Assembly (NCBI GenBank): GCA_029210225.1
Contig: JARGOJ010000428.1
Location: 1-7,466, forward strand
Direction of reading: 5' to 3'
From: Planctomycetota bacterium
GTDB lineage: Bacteria > Planctomycetota > J058 > JARGOJ01
DNA: 7,466 nucleotides
Under the pieces are notes generated by a model that was given only the letters and a program-made list of their open reading frames with translations, searched no databases and was not told the origin of the DNA. The position numbers and the translations under genes were made by a program. This document shows positions 1 to 6,796 of the stretch, piece after piece. Each line of letters opens with the position of its first letter. The stretch's first letter is position 1.

Positions 1-2
1 AG

Positions 3-632
3 GCAGAGAAGGACGCCCGGGCCACAGCGGAGGCTGAGGTGCAGCGCCGGAAGAAGACGCTGACCGAGTTCGCCGCAGCTCGAAGCCTGCTCAGACGAGG
101 GCGACCGAAGGCTGAGATCGTTCAAACGATCAAGGCAGCGGTCAATGTCAGGGCCAAGACCTCCCTCGACGAACAGCTCCGGGCATCAGAAATCTTAGAG
201 GAGGCTGGTGCTTTCGATGAAGCAGAGGCTCTTCTAACACGCGCTCTGGCTAAAAACCCTGGTCGTGTTTCAATTCTTTACTCACTTCATTTCATTCAAT
301 TAAAGAAGAACGGACAAAGCGAGCAAATTTTCACTGTCACAGATGCCTTAACTCAGCTCCTTTCTTTATCAAAGCAAAGTAAAGAGAAGAATGAATACAC
401 TCATTTTGCGAAAGCACAGGAATTGATTGAGGCCAGTCAATTCAATGAAGCCATTGAAGAACTCGATAGCATTGAAGACTACACTTCGTCTTTGGAAGGC
501 GCGAAACTGCAAAAGGGCCTCTGCGCGCTTCAGCTAAAAAAATATAACTTGGCCATTTCAACACTTACTGATGTCATTAAGCGAAACCCTCGCTCGCGGG
601 ACGCCTACTTCTTGAGAGGCGTGGGCTATTAG
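3..632 (+). CDS. TPR protein, N-terminal piece before an in-frame amber stop (5' end outside window)
   Basis: The reading frame is open to the left window edge. A GTG at 39 is only the first start-like codon inside the window, and the 12 codons before it continue the same charged Ala/Glu/Arg-rich, coiled-coil-like stretch, so the true start is probably upstream. Numbering from that GTG, residues 1-35 are basic and helical. After them come TPR-like helical hairpins: about 44-72 (ending in ALAKNPG), 122-149, and 151-183 (ending in VIKRNPR). A fourth repeat begins at RDAYFLRGVGY and is cut by TAG at 630-632. TPRs form superhelical scaffolds that bind partner proteins; no enzymatic motif is visible here. 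Highly charged segments before TPRs resemble the juxtamembrane region of some bacterial Ser/Thr kinases, but no kinase sequence is in the window, so that link is inference. GC falls from about 65-70% in bases 1-120 to about 39% in 241-420 (hand count). Confidence 0.8.
   Translation, partial: AEKDARATAEAEVQRRKKTLTEFAAARSLLRRGRPKAEIVQTIKAAVNVRAKTSLDEQLRASEILEEAGAFDEAEALLTRALAKNPGRVSILYSLHFIQLKKNGQSEQIFTVTDALTQLLSLSKQSKEKNEYTHFAKAQELIEASQFNEAIEELDSIEDYTSSLEGAKLQKGLCALQLKKYNLAISTLTDVIKRNPRSRDAYFLRGVGY
630..632 (+). other. In-frame amber (TAG) codon splitting one TPR gene
   Basis: The codons on both sides are in the same frame and together build a canonical 34-residue TPR: Tyr at repeat position 4, Gly at 8, Tyr at 11, the TAG at 12, Ala at 20, Phe at 24 and Pro at 32. 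Position 12 is a variable TPR site, and one base change from TTG, CAG, AAG, TAC or similar would produce TAG. No frameshift is needed. TAG is a normal terminator in this genome, since the antiporter gene at 5809-6768 ends with it, so code-wide reassignment is unlikely. Possible explanations are a nonsense mutation (pseudogene), a sequencing or assembly error, or programmed or leaky readthrough. Confidence 0.85.
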
Positions 633-734
633 AAAACAAAACAATCCAGCGACGCTCGCTCGGACTTCGAACAAGTTTTATCCCTTGATCCTGGTCATAA
701 GCAGGCCCTTTACTTTAAGGGGCTTGCGCGGGCG

Positions 735-1532
735 ATGAGAGGAGATTTCACGGGCGCGACCAAAGATCTCGATGCTGTGTTGCAGCCGCACGCGACCAAC
801 GCCCAAGCCTACTTTGCCCTGGGGACTATGAACATTGAAACTCAGAGCTTTCCGAACGCCATCCTCGACTTGAGCAAAGCTCTTAAATTCGCCGATCTCT
901 CTAGTTCATGGAGTCGGGGTCAGTCCTTTCTGAATATCGCGGACAGTCTGAAGGCATTCAAAGTCAAGATACTCTGCACCCGCGCTCGGGTTTACCACAC
1001 GGAGGGCCAAAATAAGTTAGCCCAAAGCGACTTAGGTTTAGCCGAAGAAATTCAACCGTCCGCCGCCGTTTACTATGCGCAGGCGCGTTTTTTTCGCAGA
1101 GAGGCTGAGAATAAAAAGTCCTCGGAGCTTTGCACCCATGCTCTTAGCATTGATGCCAAATTTACTCCGGCATTGCGACTCCGTGGAGAGGTCTATCTCG
1201 CGGAATCAAAGAATGCGGAAGCCGAGAGAGACTTTGACCGGCTCTGTATGCTCGAACCGGAGAACCCTCAAGCCCACTTCTTCGCTGGACTGGTAAAACT
1301 ACAATTGAATAAGGTCCCTGAATCGTTGAAAGCCTACGACCGATCCATTGAACTCGACCCAAACACTCCGCTGCGGTATTTCTACCGAGCCTCCGCACGA
1401 AATTCAGCGAAGCAATATCACGCCGCCTTAGAAGATCTAGATTACTTCATTAGGCACGATCCCCAGCATAATTCGGCGCCCATGGCGAGAGCGCAAGCTC
1501 AGCAGCTAAGGAAGTATTTAGCGGGTCAGTGA
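735..1532 (+). CDS. TPR protein, C-terminal piece after the amber stop
   Basis: This is the continuation of the interrupted TPR gene. TPR sequence resumes directly after the stop, at 633, about 34 codons before the first ATG at 735. That ATG lies inside a repeat, so it is a fallback start and probably not the ancestral one. A purine run (AAGGGG, 717-722) lies 12 bases before it, too far for a good ribosome site but possibly enough for reinitiation. Counting from 633, about seven further TPR units follow. Clear repeat ends include ALSIDAKF, LCMLEPEN, SIELDPN and FIRHDPQ. There is no signal peptide, membrane segment or catalytic motif. TPR arrays normally serve as protein-binding scaffolds; the partner is unknown. 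The gene ends with TGA at 1530-1532, overlapping the end of the opposing gene by 7 bp. The family call is secure, but whether this piece is translated is uncertain. Confidence 0.75.
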   Translation: MRGDFTGATKDLDAVLQPHATNAQAYFALGTMNIETQSFPNAILDLSKALKFADLSSSWSRGQSFLNIADSLKAFKVKILCTRARVYHTEGQNKLAQSDLGLAEEIQPSAAVYYAQARFFRREAENKKSSELCTHALSIDAKFTPALRLRGEVYLAESKNAEAERDFDRLCMLEPENPQAHFFAGLVKLQLNKVPESLKAYDRSIELDPNTPLRYFYRASARNSAKQYHAALEDLDYFIRHDPQHNSAPMARAQAQQLRKYLAGQ

Positions 1533-3652
1533 TCCGGTGACGGCAAGGTAAAGTCTCGCTCTGAATCTCGATTCTTGAAAATCGTCACAGGATCCAATCG
1601 TATCCGCTCTATCTGTCCCGTCGGAACAAACGCCACGGAATAGGTGCCTATAGGGATAGCCTCTTTGCGATAGATGCCGGTCGCCGGCACGGATATTGAA
1701 AGCCCCGCAACATGAGTTCCCTCAGGTTTCAACTCTAGTTGTCCCCCACGAAAAGTCTCCCCGGCCCCGACGATCACCGTACCGTGAAGCTCTCCCACGT
1801 CACCAGAAACATTGATGACGACGGCCTGATCGGACTGAGTAGAGAGCTCTATTGTTTTGTAGCAGAGTACCTGTTGGAGGGCATCGAGGACCGCCACAAC
1901 GACTTGGCCGCTGGGCATATTGATAAGTGAAGCCTTGCCGTCAGAATCGGTGATCGCCCTCGCCTCGGAGCTATCTGCAAAACGGGACTCGTCAAAATTG
2001 GAGGTTGAGACTAGAAAATGGCAACCTTTAATTCCTTTGCTTTGAGCGTCACGGACTTGGACTTTCAGTGTTGTGAGTGCACGTAACTCAATCATGCCCA
2101 AATCGAGATCCGCAGCACCGGAAGCTACCTCGAAGTGCTTCGTCGCAGAGAAGAACCCCGCGCCCGGCTGAATAAAACACACGTAACGACCAGTGTGAAA
2201 CTTGCCCAGATCGAATCGTCCGTCGCCCCCAACAGCGACCTTCGCATTTATCTGTCGGCGATCTCGGAGTCCATCGGCTCCCTCTCGATAGACCAGTATT
2301 CCCGCTCCCTGCAGTGGTGAGTCTTGTGAATTCGATTTCAATTGACCTTTGACCTGCACCGAGCGTTGTACGACAACAGTGATCTCGGCAGGGTTTTCAA
2401 AGTTCACTTGGAAGTTTTGGCAGCTAGGCGCGTCGTTGTCAATTAAAACAGCGACTTGGTAACGCTGAAAAGTCAGGTTGCTAAACAAGACGCGCCCCTC
2501 TGAATTACTCGTCCCGGAGGCTAAGACGGGTTGCTTCCAGTCGGGATTGTACAGCTCTCCAAAGCGCACTAAGCGTAGCTCAGATCCGGCGAGGACATTG
2601 TTTGCCTGGTCTTTTACAATGACCATCACGTCTTGGCCACGGCGCAGCCTTAGAGTCTGATTTCGAGAGCGATCCACCTTCGCAGTGAGCCTGAAAACCT
2701 CGGATGATCGAAAGCCATTCTTTTCTGCGATGATAACGCTCTCTCCGGCTGGGGCGATCAGCGTGAATTGGCCAGCGTTGTTTGTTTGAACAGTCGCTAT
2801 GGGGTTGGCACGTCGTGGCGTGTACGCGACGTTCTCTGCCCGGGAATAGGCTGGGTAATCGTTCACGGCAAACAACTTCACGGTCACCCCTGAGACCACC
2901 GTACCGTCGGGGCCCTCGACGAACCCGGTCAGATTTGTGCTGCCTACGAGCACAATAGTCCCCAGGTCAATTTCTGACGCGTCCGTCCACGGTATTAGAA
3001 GAGTTTGGCCAATAAATCCCGGCGGCCCCTCGATAGTCAAATGGAATTGATACCGCGTTCCTGAAAGAGTGAATTGCCCCTCGTCATTGGTCCTCGTTTC
3101 GATATTTTGGGCCTGGTCAGGAAGTTTCGCGCTGCCTCGCAGAAGAACCCGAGCACCGGGTATCGCAACCTGACTTGCATCGACAATACGAGCATGAATC
3201 GTGAGTCGTTTCGGTTCGAGATAAGCGTTCTTTGCCTTGGCCCACTTGGTCCAGCGCTTTCTGTCCTCTGCGCTCAGCTTCTTTTTTGAGAAGCCTTTCC
3301 TCGCCTTTTTCTTCTTATTCCAACCGTTTTTTAGGCGATTGGCTCCCGACTCTTTCTTCTTCTTTGCCTCCCAGTCCCTGCGTGCCTTTTCAGAGTCGTG
3401 AGCCTTCACGATGTCTTCGTCAGACATCTTTGCTTTCGCCTTAGGCGTCTTATTCTTCTCATCCCTCCTTGCGTCAGCATTCTCTCCAGGGTCAATTCGT
3501 CCCGGGCTGTTTTTCTTCCTTAAAACTCTCTTCCCCGATGCAGATACTTTCGCGGGCTTGTCTTGCTCATGACTCGCGATGAGAAGGAAATAGAGGGCGC
3601 CGGAGACTGCGACGAGAAGGGTGATCCCTATGAGCATCGGTTTTGTTTTCAT
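1526..3652 (-). CDS. Membrane-anchored protein with Lys-rich stalk and six carboxypeptidase-regulatory-like (Ig-like) domains
   Basis: The product has 708 residues. Residues about 6-27 form a hydrophobic helix after a short basic start (MKTK), fitting an uncleaved signal anchor, although a cleaved signal peptide is possible. Residues about 30-148 are extremely basic and low in complexity, with several KKKK/KKK runs, and probably form an extended stalk. From about 149 to 704 there are six tandem beta-sandwich domains of the carboxypeptidase-regulatory-like type (about 149-236, 239-336, 340-429, 431-523, 527-615 and 621-704). Each has the recurring turn-strand motif T-N/D-x-x-G-x-F-x-L or a degenerate form: TNDEGQFTL at 188, TNNAGQFTL at 290, GGDGRFDL at 475 and TDSDGKASL at 568. 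Such domains act in adhesion, carbohydrate binding or as spacers on exported proteins. No catalytic domain, LPXTG, PEP-CTERM or type IX sorting tail is visible at the C-terminus. The start ATG is preceded by GGAG. The specific function is unknown. Confidence 0.85.
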   Translation of the reverse strand: MKTKPMLIGITLLVAVSGALYFLLIASHEQDKPAKVSASGKRVLRKKNSPGRIDPGENADARRDEKNKTPKAKAKMSDEDIVKAHDSEKARRDWEAKKKKESGANRLKNGWNKKKKARKGFSKKKLSAEDRKRWTKWAKAKNAYLEPKRLTIHARIVDASQVAIPGARVLLRGSAKLPDQAQNIETRTNDEGQFTLSGTRYQFHLTIEGPPGFIGQTLLIPWTDASEIDLGTIVLVGSTNLTGFVEGPDGTVVSGVTVKLFAVNDYPAYSRAENVAYTPRRANPIATVQTNNAGQFTLIAPAGESVIIAEKNGFRSSEVFRLTAKVDRSRNQTLRLRRGQDVMVIVKDQANNVLAGSELRLVRFGELYNPDWKQPVLASGTSNSEGRVLFSNLTFQRYQVAVLIDNDAPSCQNFQVNFENPAEITVVVQRSVQVKGQLKSNSQDSPLQGAGILVYREGADGLRDRRQINAKVAVGGDGRFDLGKFHTGRYVCFIQPGAGFFSATKHFEVASGAADLDLGMIELRALTTLKVQVRDAQSKGIKGCHFLVSTSNFDESRFADSSEARAITDSDGKASLINMPSGQVVVAVLDALQQVLCYKTIELSTQSDQAVVINVSGDVGELHGTVIVGAGETFRGGQLELKPEGTHVAGLSISVPATGIYRKEAIPIGTYSVAFVPTGQIERIRLDPVTIFKNRDSERDFTLPSPDH
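1531..1594. repeat. Imperfect inverted repeat at the convergent gene ends
   Basis: GATCCGGTGACG (1531-1542) and CGTCACAGGATC (1583-1594) are complementary at 11 of 12 positions, with a 40-base spacer. The repeat starts inside the TPR gene's stop codon and lies within the last codons of the opposing gene. There is no T run, so it is not a classical intrinsic terminator, and no other terminator is visible between these convergent genes. It could be an RNA stem that limits read-through or protects 3' ends. One such repeat is also expected by chance in a window of this size. Confidence 0.4.
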
Positions 3653-3663
3653 GGGATCGTTTT

Positions 3664-3667
3664 CTCC
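3664..3667 (-). promoter_or_regulatory. Shine-Dalgarno site of the 708-residue anchored protein
   Basis: On the minus strand GGAG sits 11 bases before the ATG at 3652. The spacing is slightly long but usable. The hydrophobic anchor helix begins about five codons after this ATG, which supports this start for an exported protein. Confidence 0.5.
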
Positions 3668-3836
3668 GTGATCGAGAGCTCTAGCACTCCCAATCAGTCT
3701 TTCTCCACCGACAGCATTTTAACAGGGCCAAGCCCCAGCTCCCACACGAGAACCGTGGAACGGTCAATCCCGTACATTCGGCGCAACACTGGGTACTCCT
3801 TATCAGGACGCGACTTCCCTCGGAGAAGATATTGGA

Positions 3837-3890
3837 AAAAAGACAAAAGCCCCGATCCTCAACTAGGAGAATCAGGGCTTTTGTCTTTTT
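3837..3890 (-). terminator. Strong intrinsic terminator, 16-bp perfect stem, bidirectional in form
   Basis: The arms 3837-3852 and 3875-3890 are perfectly complementary over 16 bases, from AAAAAGAC through GCCC to its reverse complement. The loop region can pair further (TCCT with AGGA). On the minus strand the hairpin ends in a T run and begins 24 bases after the acetolactate synthase stop codon at 3914, so it terminates that gene. An A run on the left and a T run on the right make it terminator-like in both directions. It also separates the enzyme gene from the anchored-protein gene, whose start lies 184 bases further on. Confidence 0.9.
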
Positions 3891-3913
3891 CGACAGTCTA
3901 CTTTCTGAAAGAA

Positions 3914-5569
3914 TCAGATAGAGACAGCGATGTTCCCGAGGCGCGCTGTTAGCTTGCCGTTCTCACGGTAGTCAACGGGGCATGCGAGAAGCACTGGTCC
4001 TTCAGTGGCAAACGCTTTCTCGAGGGCTCCTTTGAGCTCCTTAGAGTCGTCAACCCAGATTCCAGTCCAGCCGAAAGCTTCAGCGAGTTGGACCCAATTA
4101 GGATTCCCAAAGCTAAGCTCAGTGTGGCCGTTGAAGTGGTTGTCTTGCTTCCACTTGATCAATCCGTAACCACCGTCTTGCCAGACCATAGCGACGATAT
4201 TGGAATTCAAGCGACGAGCTGTCTCCATTTCCTGGACGTTCATCATGAAGCCACCGTCACCATTGATCGAAAGAACCTTACGATCAGGGAAGACGAGTTG
4301 AGCCGCAATAGAACCTGGGAAAGCGAAGCCCATGGTGCAGAAACCGTTAGAGATCAAGCATGTACCAGGCTCGTTACACTGGTAGTAGCGAGCGATCCAC
4401 ATTTTGTGGGCGCCAACGTCAGAGAGAAGGATATCCTTGGGTCCCATGACTTCACGAACATCCCAGAGGATCTTCTGGGGCTTGATGCCCATGTCGCCCT
4501 TGGCGTCATCGTCCTTCTCCATAGCGAAGTCTTCGAGCAACTTAGCGCGAAGCTTCTTCTGGCTATCGAGATCGTATTCTGGCTTATCACGATCGCAACG
4601 CTCGTTGAGCATCCATAGCGTGTGAGCGAGGTCACCAGCAATCTCAACGTCGACACGATAGTTCTCGTCAACCTCGGCAGGGAGGAAGTCGATATGAATG
4701 ATTGTCTTATCAGCGTTTACATTCCAGAGACGTGGGTGATACTCGACGAGGTCGTAACCAAGACAGATCACACAGTCAGACTCTTCGATCGCTAACTTAG
4801 GATAGTCGCGAGCTTGGAGACCCACAGTCATGAGGCAATAGTCGTCTTCATAGTCGACGGCGCCTTTACCCATGAATGTGCTGATCACACCGATGCCAGT
4901 CTTTTCACAGAAAGAGCGGAGTTGAGACGAAGAGCGCTTCCGAATACAGCCGTTACCAGCGATGATTACTGGTTTGCGAGCATTCTTGATCACTTCCCAA
5001 GCAGCATCAACGATCTTATCGTCGGGCCCAGGGCGGCGTACGCGTTGCGGAGTGATTGGCTTCGTCGTCGCATCGAGCGCCGCGATATCTTCGGCTAATT
5101 CAATGTGACAAGCGCCAGGCTTCTCGGTTTGCGAAAGCTTGAAAGCTTTGCGAACCACTTCAGGAATGTTGTTTTGGTGAATGATTGCCTGAGACCACTT
5201 AGTAATGGGCTTGAACATCCCCACGACGTCCATGTTCTGGTGGCTTTCTTTGTGCTGACGTCGGCTGTCAGCCTGGCCGGTGATACAGATACAAGGAGCG
5301 CGGTCCATGTTTGCATCGGCGACACCTGTGGTCAGGTTAGTCGCGCCGGGGCCGAGCGTTCCAAGACACACAGCTGGCTTTCCAGTCAAACGGCCATAGA
5401 CGTCGGCCATGAAGGCAGCGCCTTGTTCGTGACGGGTGAGGACAAACTTGATTTTGTCAGAGTCTTTGAGTGACCAAACGAAGTCAGCGTTTTCTTCACC
5501 TGGAACTCCGAAGACGTATTCAAGGCCTTCTTCTTCCAGACATTTGATGAAGAGGTCAGAAGCTTTCAT
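3914..5569 (-). CDS. Acetolactate synthase large-subunit-like ThDP enzyme, AlsS-type (FAD-independent features)
   Basis: The 551-residue length is typical of the acetolactate synthase / pyruvate oxidase superfamily. The N-terminal ThDP-pyrimidine domain (about 1-165) carries GVPGEEN at 21 and the catalytic Glu48 in RHEQ. Next comes a central domain (about 185-320). The C-terminal pyrophosphate domain (about 365-535) has the metal/ThDP motif GDGG at 437-440 followed 27 residues later by Asp465, the spacing of catabolic acetolactate synthases. Where FAD-dependent biosynthetic enzymes have RFDDR, this protein has GYDLVEYHPRLWN, close to the AlsS sequence. It probably condenses two pyruvates to 2-acetolactate and CO2, for acetoin/butanediol formation or valine/leucine synthesis. 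Neither an acetolactate decarboxylase nor an IlvN/IlvH small subunit is adjacent. The protein contains 15 cysteines, many for its size. A related ThDP activity (for example glyoxylate carboligase-like) cannot be excluded. It is monocistronic, with a strong terminator behind it. The ATG at 5569 has only a weak upstream G-rich ribosome site. Confidence 0.85.
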   Translation of the reverse strand: MKASDLFIKCLEEEGLEYVFGVPGEENADFVWSLKDSDKIKFVLTRHEQGAAFMADVYGRLTGKPAVCLGTLGPGATNLTTGVADANMDRAPCICITGQADSRRQHKESHQNMDVVGMFKPITKWSQAIIHQNNIPEVVRKAFKLSQTEKPGACHIELAEDIAALDATTKPITPQRVRRPGPDDKIVDAAWEVIKNARKPVIIAGNGCIRKRSSSQLRSFCEKTGIGVISTFMGKGAVDYEDDYCLMTVGLQARDYPKLAIEESDCVICLGYDLVEYHPRLWNVNADKTIIHIDFLPAEVDENYRVDVEIAGDLAHTLWMLNERCDRDKPEYDLDSQKKLRAKLLEDFAMEKDDDAKGDMGIKPQKILWDVREVMGPKDILLSDVGAHKMWIARYYQCNEPGTCLISNGFCTMGFAFPGSIAAQLVFPDRKVLSINGDGGFMMNVQEMETARRLNSNIVAMVWQDGGYGLIKWKQDNHFNGHTELSFGNPNWVQLAEAFGWTGIWVDDSKELKGALEKAFATEGPVLLACPVDYRENGKLTARLGNIAVSI

Positions 5570-5650
5570 TCAATGAACCCCATGCCCAACTAATAGGCGA
5601 TTAAGTAGATTTGAGACGGCAAGAAGTATCAGAAACTTCCTAACTGTGCT

Positions 5651-5669
5651 TCTTCAATAGAATTGAAGA
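5651..5669. promoter_or_regulatory. Perfect palindrome (8-3-8) in the leader of the acetolactate synthase-like gene
   Basis: TCTTCAAT and ATTGAAGA flank AGA, giving a perfect 8-base dyad with a 3-base centre. It lies about 82 bases before the ATG and 27 bases downstream of the candidate -10 element, a position that suits a repressor operator or a leader hairpin. A second, weaker dyad, GAAGT-N7-ACTTC (5623-5639), lies nearby and shares the GAAG/CTTC core. No known regulator consensus is recognised. Confidence 0.45.
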
Positions 5670-5696
5670 CTCGTCCATAGGCAATATAGGCCGGTG

Positions 5697-5726
5697 AGAG
5701 TACCACTGTGCCTCACCCAAAGTCAA
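5697..5726 (-). promoter_or_regulatory. Candidate sigma70-type promoter for the acetolactate synthase-like gene
   Basis: On the minus strand TTGACT (5721-5726) is a 5/6 match to the -35 box. After an 18-base spacer comes TACTCT (5697-5702), a poor -10 but preceded by the TGN extended -10 element. It lies about 130 bases before the ATG, leaving a leader that contains the palindrome at 5651-5669. The call rests on pattern only. Apart from this promoter, the dyads and the hairpin at the end of the antiporter gene, the gap 5570-5808 shows no gene. Confidence 0.35.
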
Positions 5727-5783
5727 GCCTAGCTCGACAATGGTCTGATTCGCTCCAAGAGTTTAGGGCGATATCACGGGTTG

Positions 5784-5808
5784 AAAAAACCAGAAATGCT
5801 GGAATTTT
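5784..5808 (-). terminator. Weak terminator-like hairpin after the antiporter gene
   Basis: Directly after the TAG stop, the minus strand reads CCAG-N5-CTGG followed by six T residues, with an A-run/T-run that could extend the stem. The core stem is only 4 bp, so termination may be inefficient, but its position immediately after the stop and before the next gene's promoter region is right. Confidence 0.4.
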
Positions 5809-6768
5809 CTAGGATGCAGGACCCGAGCCCGAGCCCATAAAGTCAAAAACCCAACGAATCAGATTTCCAACAACGAGGACCGTTCCCTCGAACTTCCCGA
5901 CCTTCCATCCGCTTCTCATGAAGAGCACAACCACACAAACCATCACGATTAATAGCGTCGTGCTGTGGAGCGCTGCGGTGTCTGGATACAAGGGACCGAG
6001 CATGCCAGCCACACCTAGCACTCCAAGCAGGTTGAAGAGGTCACTCCCGATGAGATTGCCCACCGAGAGGCCATGCTGTCCACGATAAATGGCCATCATA
6101 GAGGTTGCGAGTTCAGGCAGCGAGGTCGCCGCAGCCACGAAGGTGACGGCGATCGGCCAGTCGGAGATGCCAAAGCCCTTGGCGATGCCCTTGGCGCCGT
6201 AGAGCATTAACTCTCCACCTGCGACAACAGCAATGATTCCAATGAGAAGCCAAACATAGTCGCTCTTATCAGCGACTCCTTCAGCCATTTCATCGTCGTC
6301 CAGGTCGATCTCTTTACGCGTAAAGAGGAAGACGTTGTAAGCGACCAACATGCTGAAGAGGACAACGCCCTCCCAGGGGTCGAGGGCCTGATCTTGGAGG
6401 AAGAATCGTAGCAGGCAGGTGACGAATATGAGGAAAATGCCGTCGCGGTAGACGATGACCGAGGTGGTCTTGAGCCCGACCAGGGCGGCGCAAGTGCCGA
6501 GAATGAAGCCGAGATTAAAGACGTTCGATCCCACGACGTTGCCGACAGGGATATTGGAGTGCCCTTGCATGGCTCCAAAGACCGTGACCGCGAATTCCGG
6601 GGCGCTGGTACCAAAAGAAACGACCGTGAGGCCAATCACCAAATCTGAGACTCCCCAAACCCGTGCGATCTTTGTGGCCGCTTCCACCAGCCAGTCGGCC
6701 CCTTTCCAAAGCAGCACCGTCGATGCGAGCATTGCGGTGATATAAAGCGCCAATTCCCCGGCTTCCAT
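5809..6768 (-). CDS. Calcium/sodium antiporter, CaCA family (YrbG-like)
   Basis: This 319-residue inner-membrane protein has about ten hydrophobic helices in two inverted halves, the usual length for prokaryotic CaCA exchangers. The two alpha-repeats are clear. Alpha-1 has FGTSAPE at 52-58 and GNVVGSNVFN at 76-85. Alpha-2 has AATSLPE at 213-219 and GNLIGSDLFN at 237-246. By comparison with NCX_Mj, Glu58, Glu219 and Asp243 fall on the ion-coordinating positions and Asn82 on the pseudo-symmetric partner. An acidic loop (about 153-170, with DLDDDE) separates the halves. The family exports Ca2+ in exchange for Na+ (in some members also K+); the ion specificity here is inferred. The gene starts at an ATG 6 bases after a perfect AGGAGG. 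It lies 28 bp behind the peroxidase gene on the same strand, so the two are probably co-transcribed. It ends in TAG. Confidence 0.92.
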   Translation of the reverse strand: MEAGELALYITAMLASTVLLWKGADWLVEAATKIARVWGVSDLVIGLTVVSFGTSAPEFAVTVFGAMQGHSNIPVGNVVGSNVFNLGFILGTCAALVGLKTTSVIVYRDGIFLIFVTCLLRFFLQDQALDPWEGVVLFSMLVAYNVFLFTRKEIDLDDDEMAEGVADKSDYVWLLIGIIAVVAGGELMLYGAKGIAKGFGISDWPIAVTFVAAATSLPELATSMMAIYRGQHGLSVGNLIGSDLFNLLGVLGVAGMLGPLYPDTAALHSTTLLIVMVCVVVLFMRSGWKVGKFEGTVLVVGNLIRWVFDFMGSGSGPAS

Positions 6769-6774
6769 GTTTAT

Positions 6775-6780
6775 CCTCCT
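6775..6780 (-). promoter_or_regulatory. Strong Shine-Dalgarno site of the antiporter gene
   Basis: AGGAGG on the minus strand, 6 bases before the ATG at 6768, fixes the antiporter start. It lies in the 28-bp gap after the peroxidase stop, which leaves little room for a separate promoter and supports an operon. Confidence 0.85.
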
Positions 6781-6796
6781 CTATTGATAGCCGAGA

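Noticed and set aside
630..632. Genome-wide reassignment of TAG to an amino acid
   Set aside because: It is the only in-frame TAG within all the genes of the window, and the antiporter ends normally at a TAG at its expected family length.
3280..3370. Short TTC/CTT-rich runs resembling a tandem DNA repeat
   Set aside because: They are simply lysine codon runs (AAG/AAA) of the basic stalk on the minus strand, without a regular repeat unit.
3740..3765. TTGACC on the minus strand as a -35 box for the anchored-protein gene
   Set aside because: No acceptable -10 element follows at 16-18 bases; TGGGAG is a very poor match, so no promoter is called there.
3563..3952. Open frame of 129 codons on the + strand spanning the gap between the two minus-strand genes
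   Set aside because: It runs antisense through the anchor region of the 708-residue protein and straight through the 16-bp terminator stem. The product is low in complexity with no recognisable domain.
4088..4618. Long open frame of 176 codons on the + strand opposite the acetolactate synthase gene
   Set aside because: It is in exact codon register with the real gene on the other strand and stays open because that gene avoids TTA, CTA and TCA codons here. The translation resembles no protein family and no ribosome site was evident.
5817..5836. Short tandem GAGCCC repeat at the end of the antiporter gene
   Set aside because: Only two to three copies are present, encoding a Gly-Ser tail. It is too short to mean more than a flexible C-terminus.
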